Assembly (NCBI GenBank): GCA_964352715.1
Contig: CAYGSU010000009.1
Location: 1 to 64,000, forward strand
Direction of reading: 5' to 3'
From: JAVKBW01 sp964352715
GTDB lineage: Bacteria > Pseudomonadota > Alphaproteobacteria > UBA8366 > Aestuariispiraceae
Length of the DNA: 64,000 bases
Shown here in pieces: positions 8,089-17,017 of the stretch. A program made the position numbers and the translations under genes. Below the pieces are notes generated by a model. It was given only the letters and a program-made list of their open reading frames with translations, was not told where the DNA came from and did no database searches. Positions within the stretch are counted from its first letter, which is position 1, and the number at the start of each line of letters is the position of its first letter.

Positions 8089-9689
8089 ATGACCGATAAA
8101 AACCCGGACCGCGTCTATCTGTTCGACACCACCCTGCGCGACGGTGCACAGACCCGTGGCGTCGATTTTTCCGTCGTCGACAAGACGGCCATCGCCCGTG
8201 CGCTGGACAGCATCGGCATTGATTACGTCGAAGGCGGCTGGCCGGGCGCAAACCCGACCGACACGGCCTTTTTCGACGCGCCACCGGACTTCAAGACCGC
8301 GAAGTTCGTCGCCTTCGGCATGACGCGCCGGCCCGGACGGTCGGCGGAAAACGACCCCGGTCTAGCGCCGATCCTGAACGCGAAGGCCGATGCCGCCTGT
8401 CTGGTCGGCAAATCGTGGGATTTCCATGTCGATGTCGCGCTGGAAATCAGTCACGAGGAAAACATCGCGATGATCCGCGATTCCATTGCGCTTGCGGTCA
8501 AACGCGGCCGCGAGGCGATGTACGATGCGGAACATTTCTTCGACGGGTTCAAGGCCAATCCCGACTTCGCCCTGGCCTGTGCGATGGCCGCCTATGAGGC
8601 CGGCGCGCGCTGGGTCGTGCTGTGCGACACCAATGGCGGCACCCTGCCGCATGAAGTCTACGACATCGTTAAAAAGGTGACGCAGCATATACCGGGCAAC
8701 CGGCTGGGCATTCATGCCCATAACGATACGGAAAATGCCGTCGCGAATTCGCTCGAAGCGGTGCGCGCCGGGGCGCGGCAGGTACAAGGCACGATCAACG
8801 GTCTGGGCGAACGCTGCGGTAACGCCAATCTGTGTTCCGTGATTCCGTCATTGATCCTCAAAATGGGCTATTCGACGGGGATCACTGCAGATGCCCTTGC
8901 CGACCTGACGCAGGTGTCGCGGCTGCTCGACGAACGGCTGAACCGGTCATCCAACCGGCATCAGGCCTATGTCGGCGAAAGCGCCTTTGCGCACAAGGGC
9001 GGGCTGCATGTTTCCGCCGTGTCGAAGGACCCGCGCACCTACGAACATATCGAACCGACCCTGGTCGGCAACGAGCGGCTGATCGTGGTGTCCGATCAGG
9101 CCGGAAGGGCGAATGTCCTCTCGCGACTGGAAGAGCTGGATATCATCGTCGAAGACGAAAAAATGATCTCCCGGCTGCTTCGCACGATGAAGGACAAGGA
9201 ATTCGAAGGCTATGCGTATGACGGGGCGGAGGCGAGCTTCGAGCTGCTGGTGCGCCAGACCCTGGGGCAGGTGCCGAAATATTTCGTCTGTGACCGGTTC
9301 CGCGTGATGGACGACCGCCGTCGCAACGCCCGTGGCGAGCTGGTGACGGAATCGGAAGCGACGGTCACGGCCAGTGTGGGCGACGAAAGCCTGATGCGCG
9401 TCGCCATTGGTAACGGCCCGGTCAACGCGCTCGACAATGCCCTGCGCGATGCCCTGGTGACGTTCTATCCGAAACTGGCCGATATGCATCTGGTGGACTA
9501 CAAGGTGCGCATCCTGCCGCCCAGCGCGGATACGTCAGGCACCGACGCGGTTACCCGCGTGGTCATCGAAAGCGCCAATGGCGACGGCGAAAACTGGATG
9601 ACGGTCGGCGTATCGCCGAACATTATCGATGCGTCCTACATCGCCCTTCGCGACGCCTACGCCTACAAGCTGTTCAAGAGCGGCGAGGG
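8089..9689 (+). CDS. cimA: (R)-citramalate synthase, 3' end cut by assembly gap
   Basis: The 533 residues before the gap make up nearly the whole protein. The catalytic barrel opens with Asp-Thr-Thr-Leu-Arg-Asp-Gly-Ala-Gln-Thr and has His-Ala-His-Asn-Asp-Thr, the metal-binding pattern of the isopropylmalate/citramalate synthase family. The C-terminal regulatory domain (from about residue 370) starts after Ala-His-Lys-Gly-Gly-Leu-His and ends near the gap. The long form without a Gly-rich start resembles the CimA class that joins pyruvate and acetyl-CoA, giving a threonine-independent route to 2-oxobutyrate and isoleucine. LeuA-type 2-isopropylmalate synthase is less likely given the Asp-Tyr-Val-Glu-Gly-Gly-Trp-Pro-Gly segment typical of CimA. 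It follows cysS after 4 bases. Confidence 0.9.
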
Positions 9690-9789
9690 NNNNNNNNNNN
9701 NNNNNNNNNNNNNNNNNNNNNNNNNNNNNNNNNNNNNNNNNNNNNNNNNNNNNNNNNNNNNNNNNNNNNNNNNNNNNNNNNNNNNNNNN
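9690..9789. other. Assembly gap (100 N) between cimA and mtnP 3' ends
   Basis: Exactly 100 undetermined bases. cimA runs in from the left and mtnP, on the opposite strand, runs in from the right. mtnP alone lacks about 90-100 residues, so the true gap must be at least about 300 bases and could hide another gene. Confidence 0.98.
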
Positions 9790-10376
9790 TCCCGCGCCAG
9801 TTTGGCTTCCGGCATGTTGGTCATGCCGATTACATCCGCCCCCCACGACCGGTACAGCTTCGATTCCGCCAGCGTGGAGAATTGCGGCCCTTCCATCACG
9901 ACATAGGTGCCGCCGCGCTGATACGGGGTTGCCTGCTGCTTCAGGCCGGCTTCCGCAATATCGGCCAGGAAGGGCGAGGTCGGATGCGCCATCGGCACAT
10001 GCGCGACGAAGCCTTCGCCGAAGAAGCTCTTTTCCCGCGCGAAGGTCCGGTCGATGAACTGGTCGACCAGCACGAAATGACCGGGGGCGAGGTCTTCCTT
10101 CAGCGACCCGACGGCAGAAAGCGACAGGATGTCGGTAACGCCGCAGCGTTTCATAGCGTCGATATTGGCGCGGAAATTGATGCTACCGGGCGAGTGAACA
10201 TGGCCGCGCCCGTGCCGCGGCAGGAAGAATACCCTGGTATCGCCGAGTACACCGCTAAGGATGGCGTCCGACGGCGCCCCCCAGGGGCTTTCCACGTCGA
10301 TCCACTGGGCATTCTCCAGCCCGTCGATGTCATAGAGGCCACTGCCGCCGATTACGCCCAGCACCTTGTTCGCCAT
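9790..10376 (-). CDS. mtnP: 5'-methylthioadenosine (or methylthioinosine) phosphorylase, 3' end cut by gap
   Basis: The first 195 residues of a purine nucleoside phosphorylase of the MTAP type. The start has the phosphate-binding Ile-Gly-Gly-Ser-Gly-Leu-Tyr, then Pro-Arg-His-Gly-Arg-Gly-His, Asn-Phe-Arg-Ala-Asn, and Gly-Pro-Gln-Phe-Ser-Thr with Met-Thr-Asn-Met-Pro-Glu-Ala, all family hallmarks. The enzyme splits methylthioadenosine, a by-product of polyamine and quorum-signal synthesis, to adenine and methylthioribose-1-phosphate for methionine salvage. A full protein has about 290 residues. It is divergent from trmJ with 88 bases between them. Confidence 0.92.
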
Positions 10377-10427
10377 CGCCCTGACCTTCCGCCGTAAAAA
10401 GGGGCAGCGTTAACTATCTTCTTCGGT

Positions 10428-10456
10428 TTGACAACGCTTCAAACGCGCCTCATAAC
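10428..10456 (+). promoter_or_regulatory. Promoter of trmJ
   Basis: A perfect TTGACA at 10428-10433 is followed after 17 bases by CATAAC. Transcription would begin about 2 bases before the trmJ ATG at 10465, and the intervening bases (CCCGCCGCC) hold no ribosome site, so the message may be leaderless. Confidence 0.5.
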
Positions 10457-10464
10457 CCGCCGCC

Positions 10465-11241
10465 ATGGCAGGAACGGATAAAACCCAGGACGTGGTCGCG
10501 ACGCAGGTCGATACGCCGTATGTTATTCTGGTCGAACCGCAGCTTGGCCAGAATATCGGCATGGTTGCCCGCGCGATGCTGAACAGCGGCTGGGACCGGC
10601 TGCGCCTCGTCAAACCGCGCGACGGCTGGCCCAGCACCGAAGCGGCGGCGGCCTCATCCGGCGCGCTCAGCGTCATCGAAAACGCCGAACTGTTTGAAAC
10701 AACGGCGGATGCGGTTGCCGACCTGCAGCGGGTCTACGCCACCACGGCGCGCCTGCGCGACATGACCAACCGGGTGCTGACGCCGAAAGCCGCCGCGCCG
10801 GAACTGCTGTCGCTGGCCCGCAGCGACGTAAAGACCGGCATTCTGTTCGGGCCGGAACGCACCGGCCTCACCAATGACGACGTGACGCTGTCGGATACCA
10901 TCATCGAGGTGCCGCTGAACCCGTCCTTCAAGTCGCTGAACCTGTCTCAGGCAGTTCTGCTGGTCGCCTATGAATGGTTCCAGTTAACGGTGGAGGGGCC
11001 GGAAGAGCGGCTGGAACACGGCGAGACCGATCTGGCGGAAAAAGCGTCGGTGATGAATTTCCTGAACCGGTTCATCACGTCGCTGGAAGAAGGCGGCTTT
11101 TTCAAGTCGCCCAACATGAAGCCGATCATGATCCGCAACATCCACAACATCTTCCAGCGGGTCGGCCTGACGGAGCAGGAAATCCGCACCCTGCACGGTT
11201 GTGTCGAGGCGCTGAAGCGCTGGGGAAAGAAGAATCCTTAG
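10465..11241 (+). CDS. trmJ: tRNA (cytidine/uridine-2'-O-)-methyltransferase TrmJ-like (SPOUT)
   Basis: A 258-residue SpoU/TrmH-group methyltransferase. The N-terminus has the group-1 start Val-x-Pro-Gln-Leu-Gly-Gln-Asn-Ile-Gly. The trefoil-knot SAM site is seen in Phe-Gly-Pro-Glu-Arg-Thr-Gly-Leu (about 133-140) and Val-Pro-Leu-Asn-Pro-Ser-Phe-Lys-Ser-Leu-Asn-Leu-Ser (about 151-163). TrmJ methylates the ribose at position 32 of the tRNA anticodon loop; a C-terminal helical extension after residue 180 fits TrmJ. The predicted promoter puts the first base of the message almost at the ATG. The gene ends 28 bases before the rpsD promoter. Confidence 0.88.
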   Translation: MAGTDKTQDVVATQVDTPYVILVEPQLGQNIGMVARAMLNSGWDRLRLVKPRDGWPSTEAAAASSGALSVIENAELFETTADAVADLQRVYATTARLRDMTNRVLTPKAAAPELLSLARSDVKTGILFGPERTGLTNDDVTLSDTIIEVPLNPSFKSLNLSQAVLLVAYEWFQLTVEGPEERLEHGETDLAEKASVMNFLNRFITSLEEGGFFKSPNMKPIMIRNIHNIFQRVGLTEQEIRTLHGCVEALKRWGKKNP

Positions 11242-11269
11242 GGTCGAAGGGGCCGGTATGTCCGAAAGT

Positions 11270-11297
11270 TTGACATAAGGCCGGAAATTCCTATAGT
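11270..11297 (+). promoter_or_regulatory. Strong promoter of rpsD
   Basis: TTGACA (11270-11275), a 16-base spacer, and TATAGT (11292-11297) make a near-consensus sigma-70-type promoter, as expected for a ribosomal protein gene. Transcription would start near 11304, giving a leader of about 137 bases. Confidence 0.75.
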
Positions 11298-11303
11298 GCG
11301 CGG

Positions 11304-11440
11304 CTTCCTGGGAATGTGGATGGATTCCATCGTGTTTCCACCCCGCCGCCTGGTTTCGACCAGGGCCGGACTACCGGGACAAAACAGACCAACCGGGTGC
11401 GGGGAAATCTCCGTGCCGAACAAAAACGGGATATATATCT
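11304..11440 (+). promoter_or_regulatory. Structured 5' leader of rpsD
   Basis: This leader between the predicted start of transcription and rpsD can form several hairpins: GGAAT(11311-11315) with ATTCC, CCTGG-TTTCGA-CCAGG (11349-11364), and CCGG-ACTA-CCGG (11366-11377). S4 is known in other bacteria to repress its own operon by binding a leader structure. Such control is plausible here but is inferred; I do not recognise a named RNA family. Confidence 0.4.
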
Positions 11441-12058
11441 ATGAGCAAGCGCGTTAACGCGAAGTACAAGATTGACCGCCGTCTTGGCGTCAACCTCTGG
11501 GGTCGCCCCAAAAGCCCTGTAAACCGCCGCGAATACGGCCCCGGTCAGCATGGCCAGCGCCGCCGCAAGCCGTCGGATTTCGGCATCCAGCTGATGGCGA
11601 AGCAGAAGCTTAAAGGCTATTACGGCAATATCGGTGAAAAGCGCTTCCGGCGCTATTATGAAGACGCTGCACGGCGCAAGGGCGATACCGGTGAAAACCT
11701 GATCGATCTGCTGGAACACCGTCTCGACGCGATTGTCTATCGCGCGAAATTCGTACCGACCGTGTTCGCCGCGCGTCAGTTCGTGAACCACGGTCATGTG
11801 CTGGTCAACGGCCGCCGCCTGAACGTCGCATCCTATGCGGTGAAAGAAGGCGACGTGATCTCGGTTCGTGAGAAGAGCCGCAATATCGGTCTGGTTCTGG
11901 AAGCCATGGAAAGCAGCGAACGCGATGTTCCTGACTATCTCGAAGTTGACCATAACAAGATGACGGTCTCGATCATCCGTAATGTCGGTCTGGAAGATGT
12001 GCCGTATCCGGCGACGATGGAACCGAACCTGGTCGTCGAGTTTTACTCGCGCGTCTGA
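11441..12058 (+). CDS. rpsD: 30S ribosomal protein S4
   Basis: A 205-residue S4 protein. It starts with Met-Ser-Lys-Arg and then has the basic N-terminal domain (Tyr-Gly-Pro-Gly-Gln-His-Gly, about 34-40), followed by the S4 RNA-binding domain (about 95-160, with Arg-Gln-Phe-Val-Asn-His-Gly-His-Val-Leu-Val-Asn-Gly). S4 starts assembly of the small subunit by binding 16S rRNA. The N-terminus lacks the zinc-binding cysteines of some S4 forms, as is usual in this group. The gene is alone between its own promoter and a strong terminator, away from the alpha operon where it sits in enteric bacteria. Confidence 0.98.
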   Translation: MSKRVNAKYKIDRRLGVNLWGRPKSPVNRREYGPGQHGQRRRKPSDFGIQLMAKQKLKGYYGNIGEKRFRRYYEDAARRKGDTGENLIDLLEHRLDAIVYRAKFVPTVFAARQFVNHGHVLVNGRRLNVASYAVKEGDVISVREKSRNIGLVLEAMESSERDVPDYLEVDHNKMTVSIIRNVGLEDVPYPATMEPNLVVEFYSRV

Positions 12059-12080
12059 TCCGGTTTATCGGAATCAAACG

Positions 12081-12107
12081 AAAAGCCGGCCTTTATGGCC
12101 GGCTTTT
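12081..12107 (+). terminator. Rho-independent terminator after rpsD
   Basis: AAAAGCCGGCC-TTTAT-GGCCGGCTTTTT: a stem of up to 11 pairs with a GC-rich core and a T-run, 22 bases after the rpsD stop. The A-run on the left means it could also stop transcripts coming from the MFS gene on the other strand. Confidence 0.9.
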
Positions 12108-12128
12108 TGCTGTTCGGAACATCAGTCT

Positions 12129-13430
12129 CTACCGAGTTGTGGCAGGCGCGTCTGTTTCGTCGGCTTTCGCTTGCTGGGCTTCCATTGCTGATTTGATGGC
12201 CTCGTCAGACATCCGCGGGTCGAGCTTGCCGGTCAGCGGACCGGGCTGTGGCTGTGAAACAAAGCGGTCGCGGCCTTCGGTGGGGACACCATCGCGCTGG
12301 CGAATACGATACAGCACGAAAACGACAAAGATGGCGCTGACAGTTGCTGTATAGAAAAATAGCCCGCCGGGTCCGGCAAATTCCATCGTGGTCGCTGCTG
12401 CGGTGGGTCCGATGATTCCGCCAACGCTCCAGGCGAACAGCAGGCTGGACGACATGGCGACCATCAGTTCCGGTCTCGCCCGGTCTGCCGTATGGGCGAT
12501 ACACACAGAATACACCGTCGATGCAGCGCCACCGAACAAGGCAAACAGCGCGTAGATAATCGGTGTCGATACGTCTGTTATCAGCGCAAGAACGATCGAT
12601 ATGGCGACGATGAATGAACATAGTCCGACGATGATCAACCGTCGGTCAAACCTGTCTGACATCCAGCCAATCGGCCACTGAACAAGCAGGCTGCTGATCT
12701 GCATGGCGGTCATCAGGCCGGCCACCATGCCGGGCTGTAACCCGTGCGACCCGGCATAGACGGGCATGATTGAAAACACGGCTGAATTCGTCATGCCGAG
12801 TGTGACGCAACCGACGACACCCGCCGGCGCAATTTTATAGAACTCGCCGATATTCAGGCGCGCCATCGGCGGCAGCTGCGGGCTGGGGCCTTTGGTCATG
12901 GCGATCGGTATCATTGAAAGCGACAGGAAGGCGCTGATCAGCATGAAGAACTGCGGTCCATCAATTGACCCGAGACCCAGCAGCAGCGGTGCGCCGCCAA
13001 GGCCTATCTTGGTTGCCAGCATATAGGCCGAAAATACCCGACCGCGCGATTCCTTCGGCGTGCGTTCACTGACCCAGCTTTCGCTGACCATCATCAGGCC
13101 CGCCATGCACAGGCCGATGCAGCCGCGGCAGGCCGACCACGCCACCGTGTTCACATCAATCGACATCACAAGGCTGAGGACCGAGAACATCGCGGCGAAG
13201 GCGGCGAAGGCCCGGATATGCCCGACACGTTTGATGATATACGGGGCACCGATGCAGCCAGCCAGAAACCCGCAGGAATACGTGGTCGCAACGATACCGA
13301 TTTCGGTGGTCGAAATTCCCGCCGCCCCCATGGCAAGAGGCATCAGGGTGATCAGTATGCCGTTACCGGACTGCAGGAATATCATACTGACAATGACTGC
13401 GCTGACAGCCAGATAAGGGTTCTTTTCCAT
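12129..13430 (-). CDS. MFS transporter (YcaD-like exporter family)
   Basis: A 433-residue membrane protein with about 12 hydrophobic segments starting at residue 7 and ending near 375, followed by a hydrophilic tail of roughly 55 residues rich in Gln, Ala and Asp. The loop motif Arg-Val-Gly-His-Ile-Arg-Ala after helix 2 and the mirrored Asp-Arg-Phe-Asp-Arg-Arg after helix 8 are typical of the major facilitator superfamily. The Glu-Ser-Trp-Val-Ser-Glu-Arg segment after helix 4 resembles the YcaD type. The substrate cannot be predicted. The gene stands alone: rpsD is convergent with a terminator between, and the ABC operon upstream ends in its own terminator. Confidence 0.88.
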   Translation of the reverse strand: MEKNPYLAVSAVIVSMIFLQSGNGILITLMPLAMGAAGISTTEIGIVATTYSCGFLAGCIGAPYIIKRVGHIRAFAAFAAMFSVLSLVMSIDVNTVAWSACRGCIGLCMAGLMMVSESWVSERTPKESRGRVFSAYMLATKIGLGGAPLLLGLGSIDGPQFFMLISAFLSLSMIPIAMTKGPSPQLPPMARLNIGEFYKIAPAGVVGCVTLGMTNSAVFSIMPVYAGSHGLQPGMVAGLMTAMQISSLLVQWPIGWMSDRFDRRLIIVGLCSFIVAISIVLALITDVSTPIIYALFALFGGAASTVYSVCIAHTADRARPELMVAMSSSLLFAWSVGGIIGPTAAATTMEFAGPGGLFFYTATVSAIFVVFVLYRIRQRDGVPTEGRDRFVSQPQPGPLTGKLDPRMSDEAIKSAMEAQQAKADETDAPATTR

Positions 13431-13480
13431 ATTATCTGCTTTAATTGAGCGAACGATTGTCAGCCTAGAAGGATTTCCCC

Positions 13481-13513
13481 AAAAAGGAACCCCCGATCAG
13501 AGACCGGGGGTTC
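13481..13513 (-). terminator. Terminator of the peptide ABC transporter operon
   Basis: Read on the minus strand, GAACCCCCG, a short loop, CGGGGGTTC and then CTTTTT form a strong hairpin with a T-run, 25 bases after the stop of the ATP-binding gene. Confidence 0.85.
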
Positions 13514-13537
13514 AAATCTTTCGTCGAAGGGATTGGC

Positions 13538-15205
13538 CTAGTTGTCGGCCGCCTTCATGCCGCCCTTGCGTTTTCTTTCCTCAAGCAGGTTCGTCAGCCA
13601 GTCCGGATCCATTTCCGGCACGGATGACAGAAGCAGGTCGGTATATTCGTGATGTGGCGGCTGGAACATTTCTTCCTTCGGCCCGTTCTCCACAACCCGG
13701 CCCTGCAGCATCACCGTTACTTCATCTGCAATCGACCGCACGGTGGCCAGATCGTGCGTGATGAACATGTAGGCCAGGTTCAACTCACTCTGCAGCCTGT
13801 CCAGCAACCGCAGAATACCTTCAGCGACCAACTGATCGAGTGCCGATGTGACCTCGTCACAGATGATCATCCGTGGTTCCGCGGCCAAAGCCCGGGCGAT
13901 ACAGATACGCTGTTTCTGACCGCCTGAAAGTTCTGTCGGCAACCGGTCAATATACTGGTCCGGTTCCAGCTCGATCAGGGAAAGAAGTTCGCGGATGCGC
14001 TCTTCTTTCTTCTTGCCCTGCATGCCGAGATAGAAGCTGAGCGGCCGCCCGATCGTATCGCGGATTTTCTGTTTCGGGTTCAGGGCCGTATCGGCCATCT
14101 GATAGATCATCTGAACCTGGCGAAGCTGGTCCTTCGATCGCTTTCGGAAATCCGCCGGCAGTTCCTTGCCGTCAAACAGAACCTGCCCTTTCGACGGTGG
14201 CAGCAGGCCGGTAATCACGCGGGCTGTGGTGCTTTTACCACTGCCCGATTCCCCCACAACGGCGACCGTCCGGCGAGGGTAAACTTCGAGGTCGACATCA
14301 TAGAGAACCGGTACCGGACCGTATGATGCGGTGACGCTCTTGACTTCAATGATGGGCGTTGCCGACTCGGAGACCTCGGGCATCGTCGCCTTCTTGAAAG
14401 ACCGAACCGCCCAGAGGGACTTGGTGTAGTCCTGGGTCGGATTGGACAGCATCGTGCGGGTGTCTGATTCCTCGACCAGATCGCCTTTCAACAGAACCAT
14501 GATCTTGTCGGCCATCTGCGCGACGACTGCCAGATCGTGGGTGATATAGATAGCCGCCGTGTTGAATTGTTCGACCACATCGCGGATCGCGGCAAGAACC
14601 TCGATCTGTGTTGTCACATCGAGCGCGGTTGTCGGTTCGTCGAACACGATCAGATCGGGACGGCATGACATCGCCATCGCCGTCATCGCCCGCTGCAACT
14701 GCCCGCCGGAAACCTGATGCGGGTATCTGTGCCCGATCGTGTCCGGATTCGGCAGGCGCAGCCGACCGAACAGATCGATACCGTCCGATTCAGCTTGCGA
14801 CCGCGACAGCTTGCCGTGCTGTACCGGCGCTTCGCAATACTGGTCCATGAGCCGATGGGCCGGGTTGAAGGCCGCCGCCGCGCTTTGCGCGACGTAGGAT
14901 ATCCGGGCGCCCCAGATCTTGCGGCGCGCTGAATCTGAACATTTCAGAAGATCCGTGCCATCGAATTTGATCGTCCCGGCCGATACCCGGCAGCCGTCAC
15001 GGCAGTATCCCATGGCGGCAAGACCAAGGGTCGATTTGCCAGCCCCGGATTCGCCGATCAGTCCCAGCACTTCACCGCGGTTAAGCGTTACATCGATCCC
15101 GTGGACAATTTCATTCCAGGTCTCGTCCGATTGGCCTTCAATACGCACACCACGCATTTCGACCAGCAGGTCACCTTTTTTACCTGTGCTTTTTTGAGTG
15201 CTCAT
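13538..15205 (-). CDS. Dipeptide/oligopeptide ABC transporter, fused double ATP-binding protein (DppDF/GsiA type)
   Basis: A protein of about 555 residues with two complete ABC domains in tandem. The first has Walker A Gly-Glu-Ser-Gly-Ala-Gly-Lys-Ser-Thr near residue 50 and signature Val-Ser-Gly-Gly-Gln-Leu-Gln-Arg; the second has Gly-Glu-Ser-Gly-Ser-Gly-Lys-Ser-Thr near 320 and Leu-Ser-Gly-Gly-Gln-Lys-Gln-Arg. This corresponds to DppD and DppF joined. The ATG at 15205 is chosen because it overlaps the stop of the permease gene (TAATG), which points to coupled translation. It powers import of peptides, nickel, glutathione or opine-like solutes with the two upstream permeases. The lack of a nearby binding-protein gene leaves the substrate open. 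Confidence 0.92.
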   Translation of the reverse strand: MSTQKSTGKKGDLLVEMRGVRIEGQSDETWNEIVHGIDVTLNRGEVLGLIGESGAGKSTLGLAAMGYCRDGCRVSAGTIKFDGTDLLKCSDSARRKIWGARISYVAQSAAAAFNPAHRLMDQYCEAPVQHGKLSRSQAESDGIDLFGRLRLPNPDTIGHRYPHQVSGGQLQRAMTAMAMSCRPDLIVFDEPTTALDVTTQIEVLAAIRDVVEQFNTAAIYITHDLAVVAQMADKIMVLLKGDLVEESDTRTMLSNPTQDYTKSLWAVRSFKKATMPEVSESATPIIEVKSVTASYGPVPVLYDVDLEVYPRRTVAVVGESGSGKSTTARVITGLLPPSKGQVLFDGKELPADFRKRSKDQLRQVQMIYQMADTALNPKQKIRDTIGRPLSFYLGMQGKKKEERIRELLSLIELEPDQYIDRLPTELSGGQKQRICIARALAAEPRMIICDEVTSALDQLVAEGILRLLDRLQSELNLAYMFITHDLATVRSIADEVTVMLQGRVVENGPKEEMFQPPHHEYTDLLLSSVPEMDPDWLTNLLEERKRKGGMKAADN

Positions 15206-16047
15206 TAGGTTTTCAATCCGCTTGTTTTGTGCAGGAACCAATCAACGACGAAGTTCACGCCAACCGTCAGCAGCGCGATGGCTGCCGCCGGGATCAGCGG
15301 GATCGTGACGCCGAAGGTAATGAGGGTCGCATTGTCGCGCACCATGCTGCCCCAGTCAGCCAACGGCGGCTGAATGCCCAGACCCAGGAAGCTCAAGGCG
15401 CTCAGGGTCAGGAAAACGAAGCAGAATCGTAAGCCGAATTCCGCCACAAGCGGGGGCATGATATTGGGCAGGACTTCACGCGTGATGACATAGAACAATC
15501 CCTCGCCCCGCAGTTTCGAGACCTCGACAAAGTCGAGAACCACGACGTTCATCGATACAGCCCGGGCCAACCTGAATACACGCGTCGAATCCAGGACGCC
15601 GATCACAAGGATCAGGGCTGGAACCGATGTGCCGACGATCGTCAGGATCATCAGCGCAAAGATCAGCGACGGAATGGCCATCAGAACATCGACGACACGG
15701 CCGAGGATCTGGTCGACCCATCCGCCAAGTGTCGCCCCGAGCAGGCCGAAGAAGCCGCCCAGGAAGAACGCGAAAAGAGTGGTTACAACCGCAATACCGA
15801 CAGAATTCTGTGCGCCGTATATAAGTCGGGACAGCATGTCCCGGCCCAGATTGTCCGTGCCCAGAACATATTCTGCATTCGGGTCTTCCAGCATGGATGG
15901 CAGATATTCAGACCCGACAATCTCGGTTTCGCCGTAGGGCGATACGATACCGGCGAAGAACGCCAGGAAGATATACACCACGATCACGGCAAATCCGAAG
16001 CGGGCGCTCCACGGCGCCTGGCGCCATAGCTTTGATGCTTGTTTCAT
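15205..16047 (-). CDS. ABC transporter permease, DppC/OppC type
   Basis: A 280-residue permease with an N-terminal helix (about 18-38), the OppC N-terminal region, and the BPD-type inner-membrane domain from about 80. The EAA loop, which contacts the ATPase, is seen in Val-Glu-Val-Ser-Lys-Leu-Arg-Gly-Glu-Gly. The segment Gly-Thr-Asp-Asn-Leu-Gly-Arg-Asp near 62-69 is a hallmark of DppC-type permeases. Its stop overlaps the start of the ATP-binding gene, and the partner permease ends 13 bases upstream. It forms the channel heterodimer with the DppB-type subunit. Confidence 0.92.
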   Translation of the reverse strand: MKQASKLWRQAPWSARFGFAVIVVYIFLAFFAGIVSPYGETEIVGSEYLPSMLEDPNAEYVLGTDNLGRDMLSRLIYGAQNSVGIAVVTTLFAFFLGGFFGLLGATLGGWVDQILGRVVDVLMAIPSLIFALMILTIVGTSVPALILVIGVLDSTRVFRLARAVSMNVVVLDFVEVSKLRGEGLFYVITREVLPNIMPPLVAEFGLRFCFVFLTLSALSFLGLGIQPPLADWGSMVRDNATLITFGVTIPLIPAAAIALLTVGVNFVVDWFLHKTSGLKT

Positions 16048-16060
16048 TTATCTTATCCCC

Positions 16061-17017
16061 TCACCGTGGATGCAGTAGACGCGGATTGCTGATGATCGAC
16101 AAAATGTCGGCCAGCAGATTGAACAACACGAATGTTGCCGCGAAGATCAGGCTGCAACCCTGAACGACCGGAAGGTCACGTTTGGCCACCGAATCCACCA
16201 GGAGCTGTCCGAGACCCGGATAAACAAACACCACTTCAACAACGACAACGCCCACCACAAGGTAGGCGAGGTTCAGAACGATGACGTTGATGATGGGGGC
16301 AAGTGCATTCGGCAGGGCGTGCTTGGTGATAATCCGCTGCGGCGACAATCCCTTCAGGCGCGCCATTTCGATATACGGGCTTGCCAGCAGGTTGATGATT
16401 GACGCCCGGGTCATCCGCATCATGTGCGCAACGACCACGAGGGTCAGTGTCAGCGCGGGAAGGATCGTGCGGTAAAGACGGTCGATGAAGTCAATGCCCG
16501 GTCCGATATTGGAGATACTGGGGAAGATCGGATTGTTCACCGAAAGGAACAGGATGAGAATATAAGCGACGAAGAATTCCGGAGTTGAAATGGAGGTCAG
16601 CGTCGCAACGTTGATCCCGCGGTCGAACCAGCTGTTCCGATACAGCGCCGCCATGATCCCAAGAGTTACAGCCAGTGGCACGGCGATGACCGCTGCAACG
16701 GCAGCGAGGAACAGGGTATTACCCAGCCGGCTGCCTATCAGTTCGGAAATTTCGCGCTTGTTGGCGAGTGACACACCGAAATCGCCCTGGACGATGCCAC
16801 CAAGCCATTCCAGGTATCTGGTGTGGGGCGGCAGATCGAGGCCGAGTTCTCTTCGGAACGCGGCGACCGTTTCCGGTGTTGCCGATTGGCCGAGAATTTC
16901 CTGTGCCAAATCCCCAGGGAGAAGCTCAACTCCGAGAAAAATGATCAAGGAAATAACAAAAAGTGTAATCAGCCCCAGGCCAAGACGCTGAATCACCATC
17001 TTCGGTATCGGATGCAT
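16061..17017 (-). CDS. ABC transporter permease, DppB/OppB type
   Basis: A 318-residue permease. The first helix (about 10-30) is followed by a periplasmic loop with the Leu-Pro-Gly-Asp-Leu-Ala segment typical of DppB, then five more helices. The EAA loop is Glu-Met-Ala-Arg-Leu-Lys-Gly-Leu-Ser. It is the first gene of the three-gene operon; no binding-protein gene precedes it, since the upstream 420 bases are non-coding and the next gene is a hydrolase. In peptide transporters the order is usually binding protein, DppB, DppC, DppD and DppF, so the missing first gene is notable. Confidence 0.92.
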   Translation of the reverse strand: MHPIPKMVIQRLGLGLITLFVISLIIFLGVELLPGDLAQEILGQSATPETVAAFRRELGLDLPPHTRYLEWLGGIVQGDFGVSLANKREISELIGSRLGNTLFLAAVAAVIAVPLAVTLGIMAALYRNSWFDRGINVATLTSISTPEFFVAYILILFLSVNNPIFPSISNIGPGIDFIDRLYRTILPALTLTLVVVAHMMRMTRASIINLLASPYIEMARLKGLSPQRIITKHALPNALAPIINVIVLNLAYLVVGVVVVEVVFVYPGLGQLLVDSVAKRDLPVVQGCSLIFAATFVLFNLLADILSIISNPRLLHPR

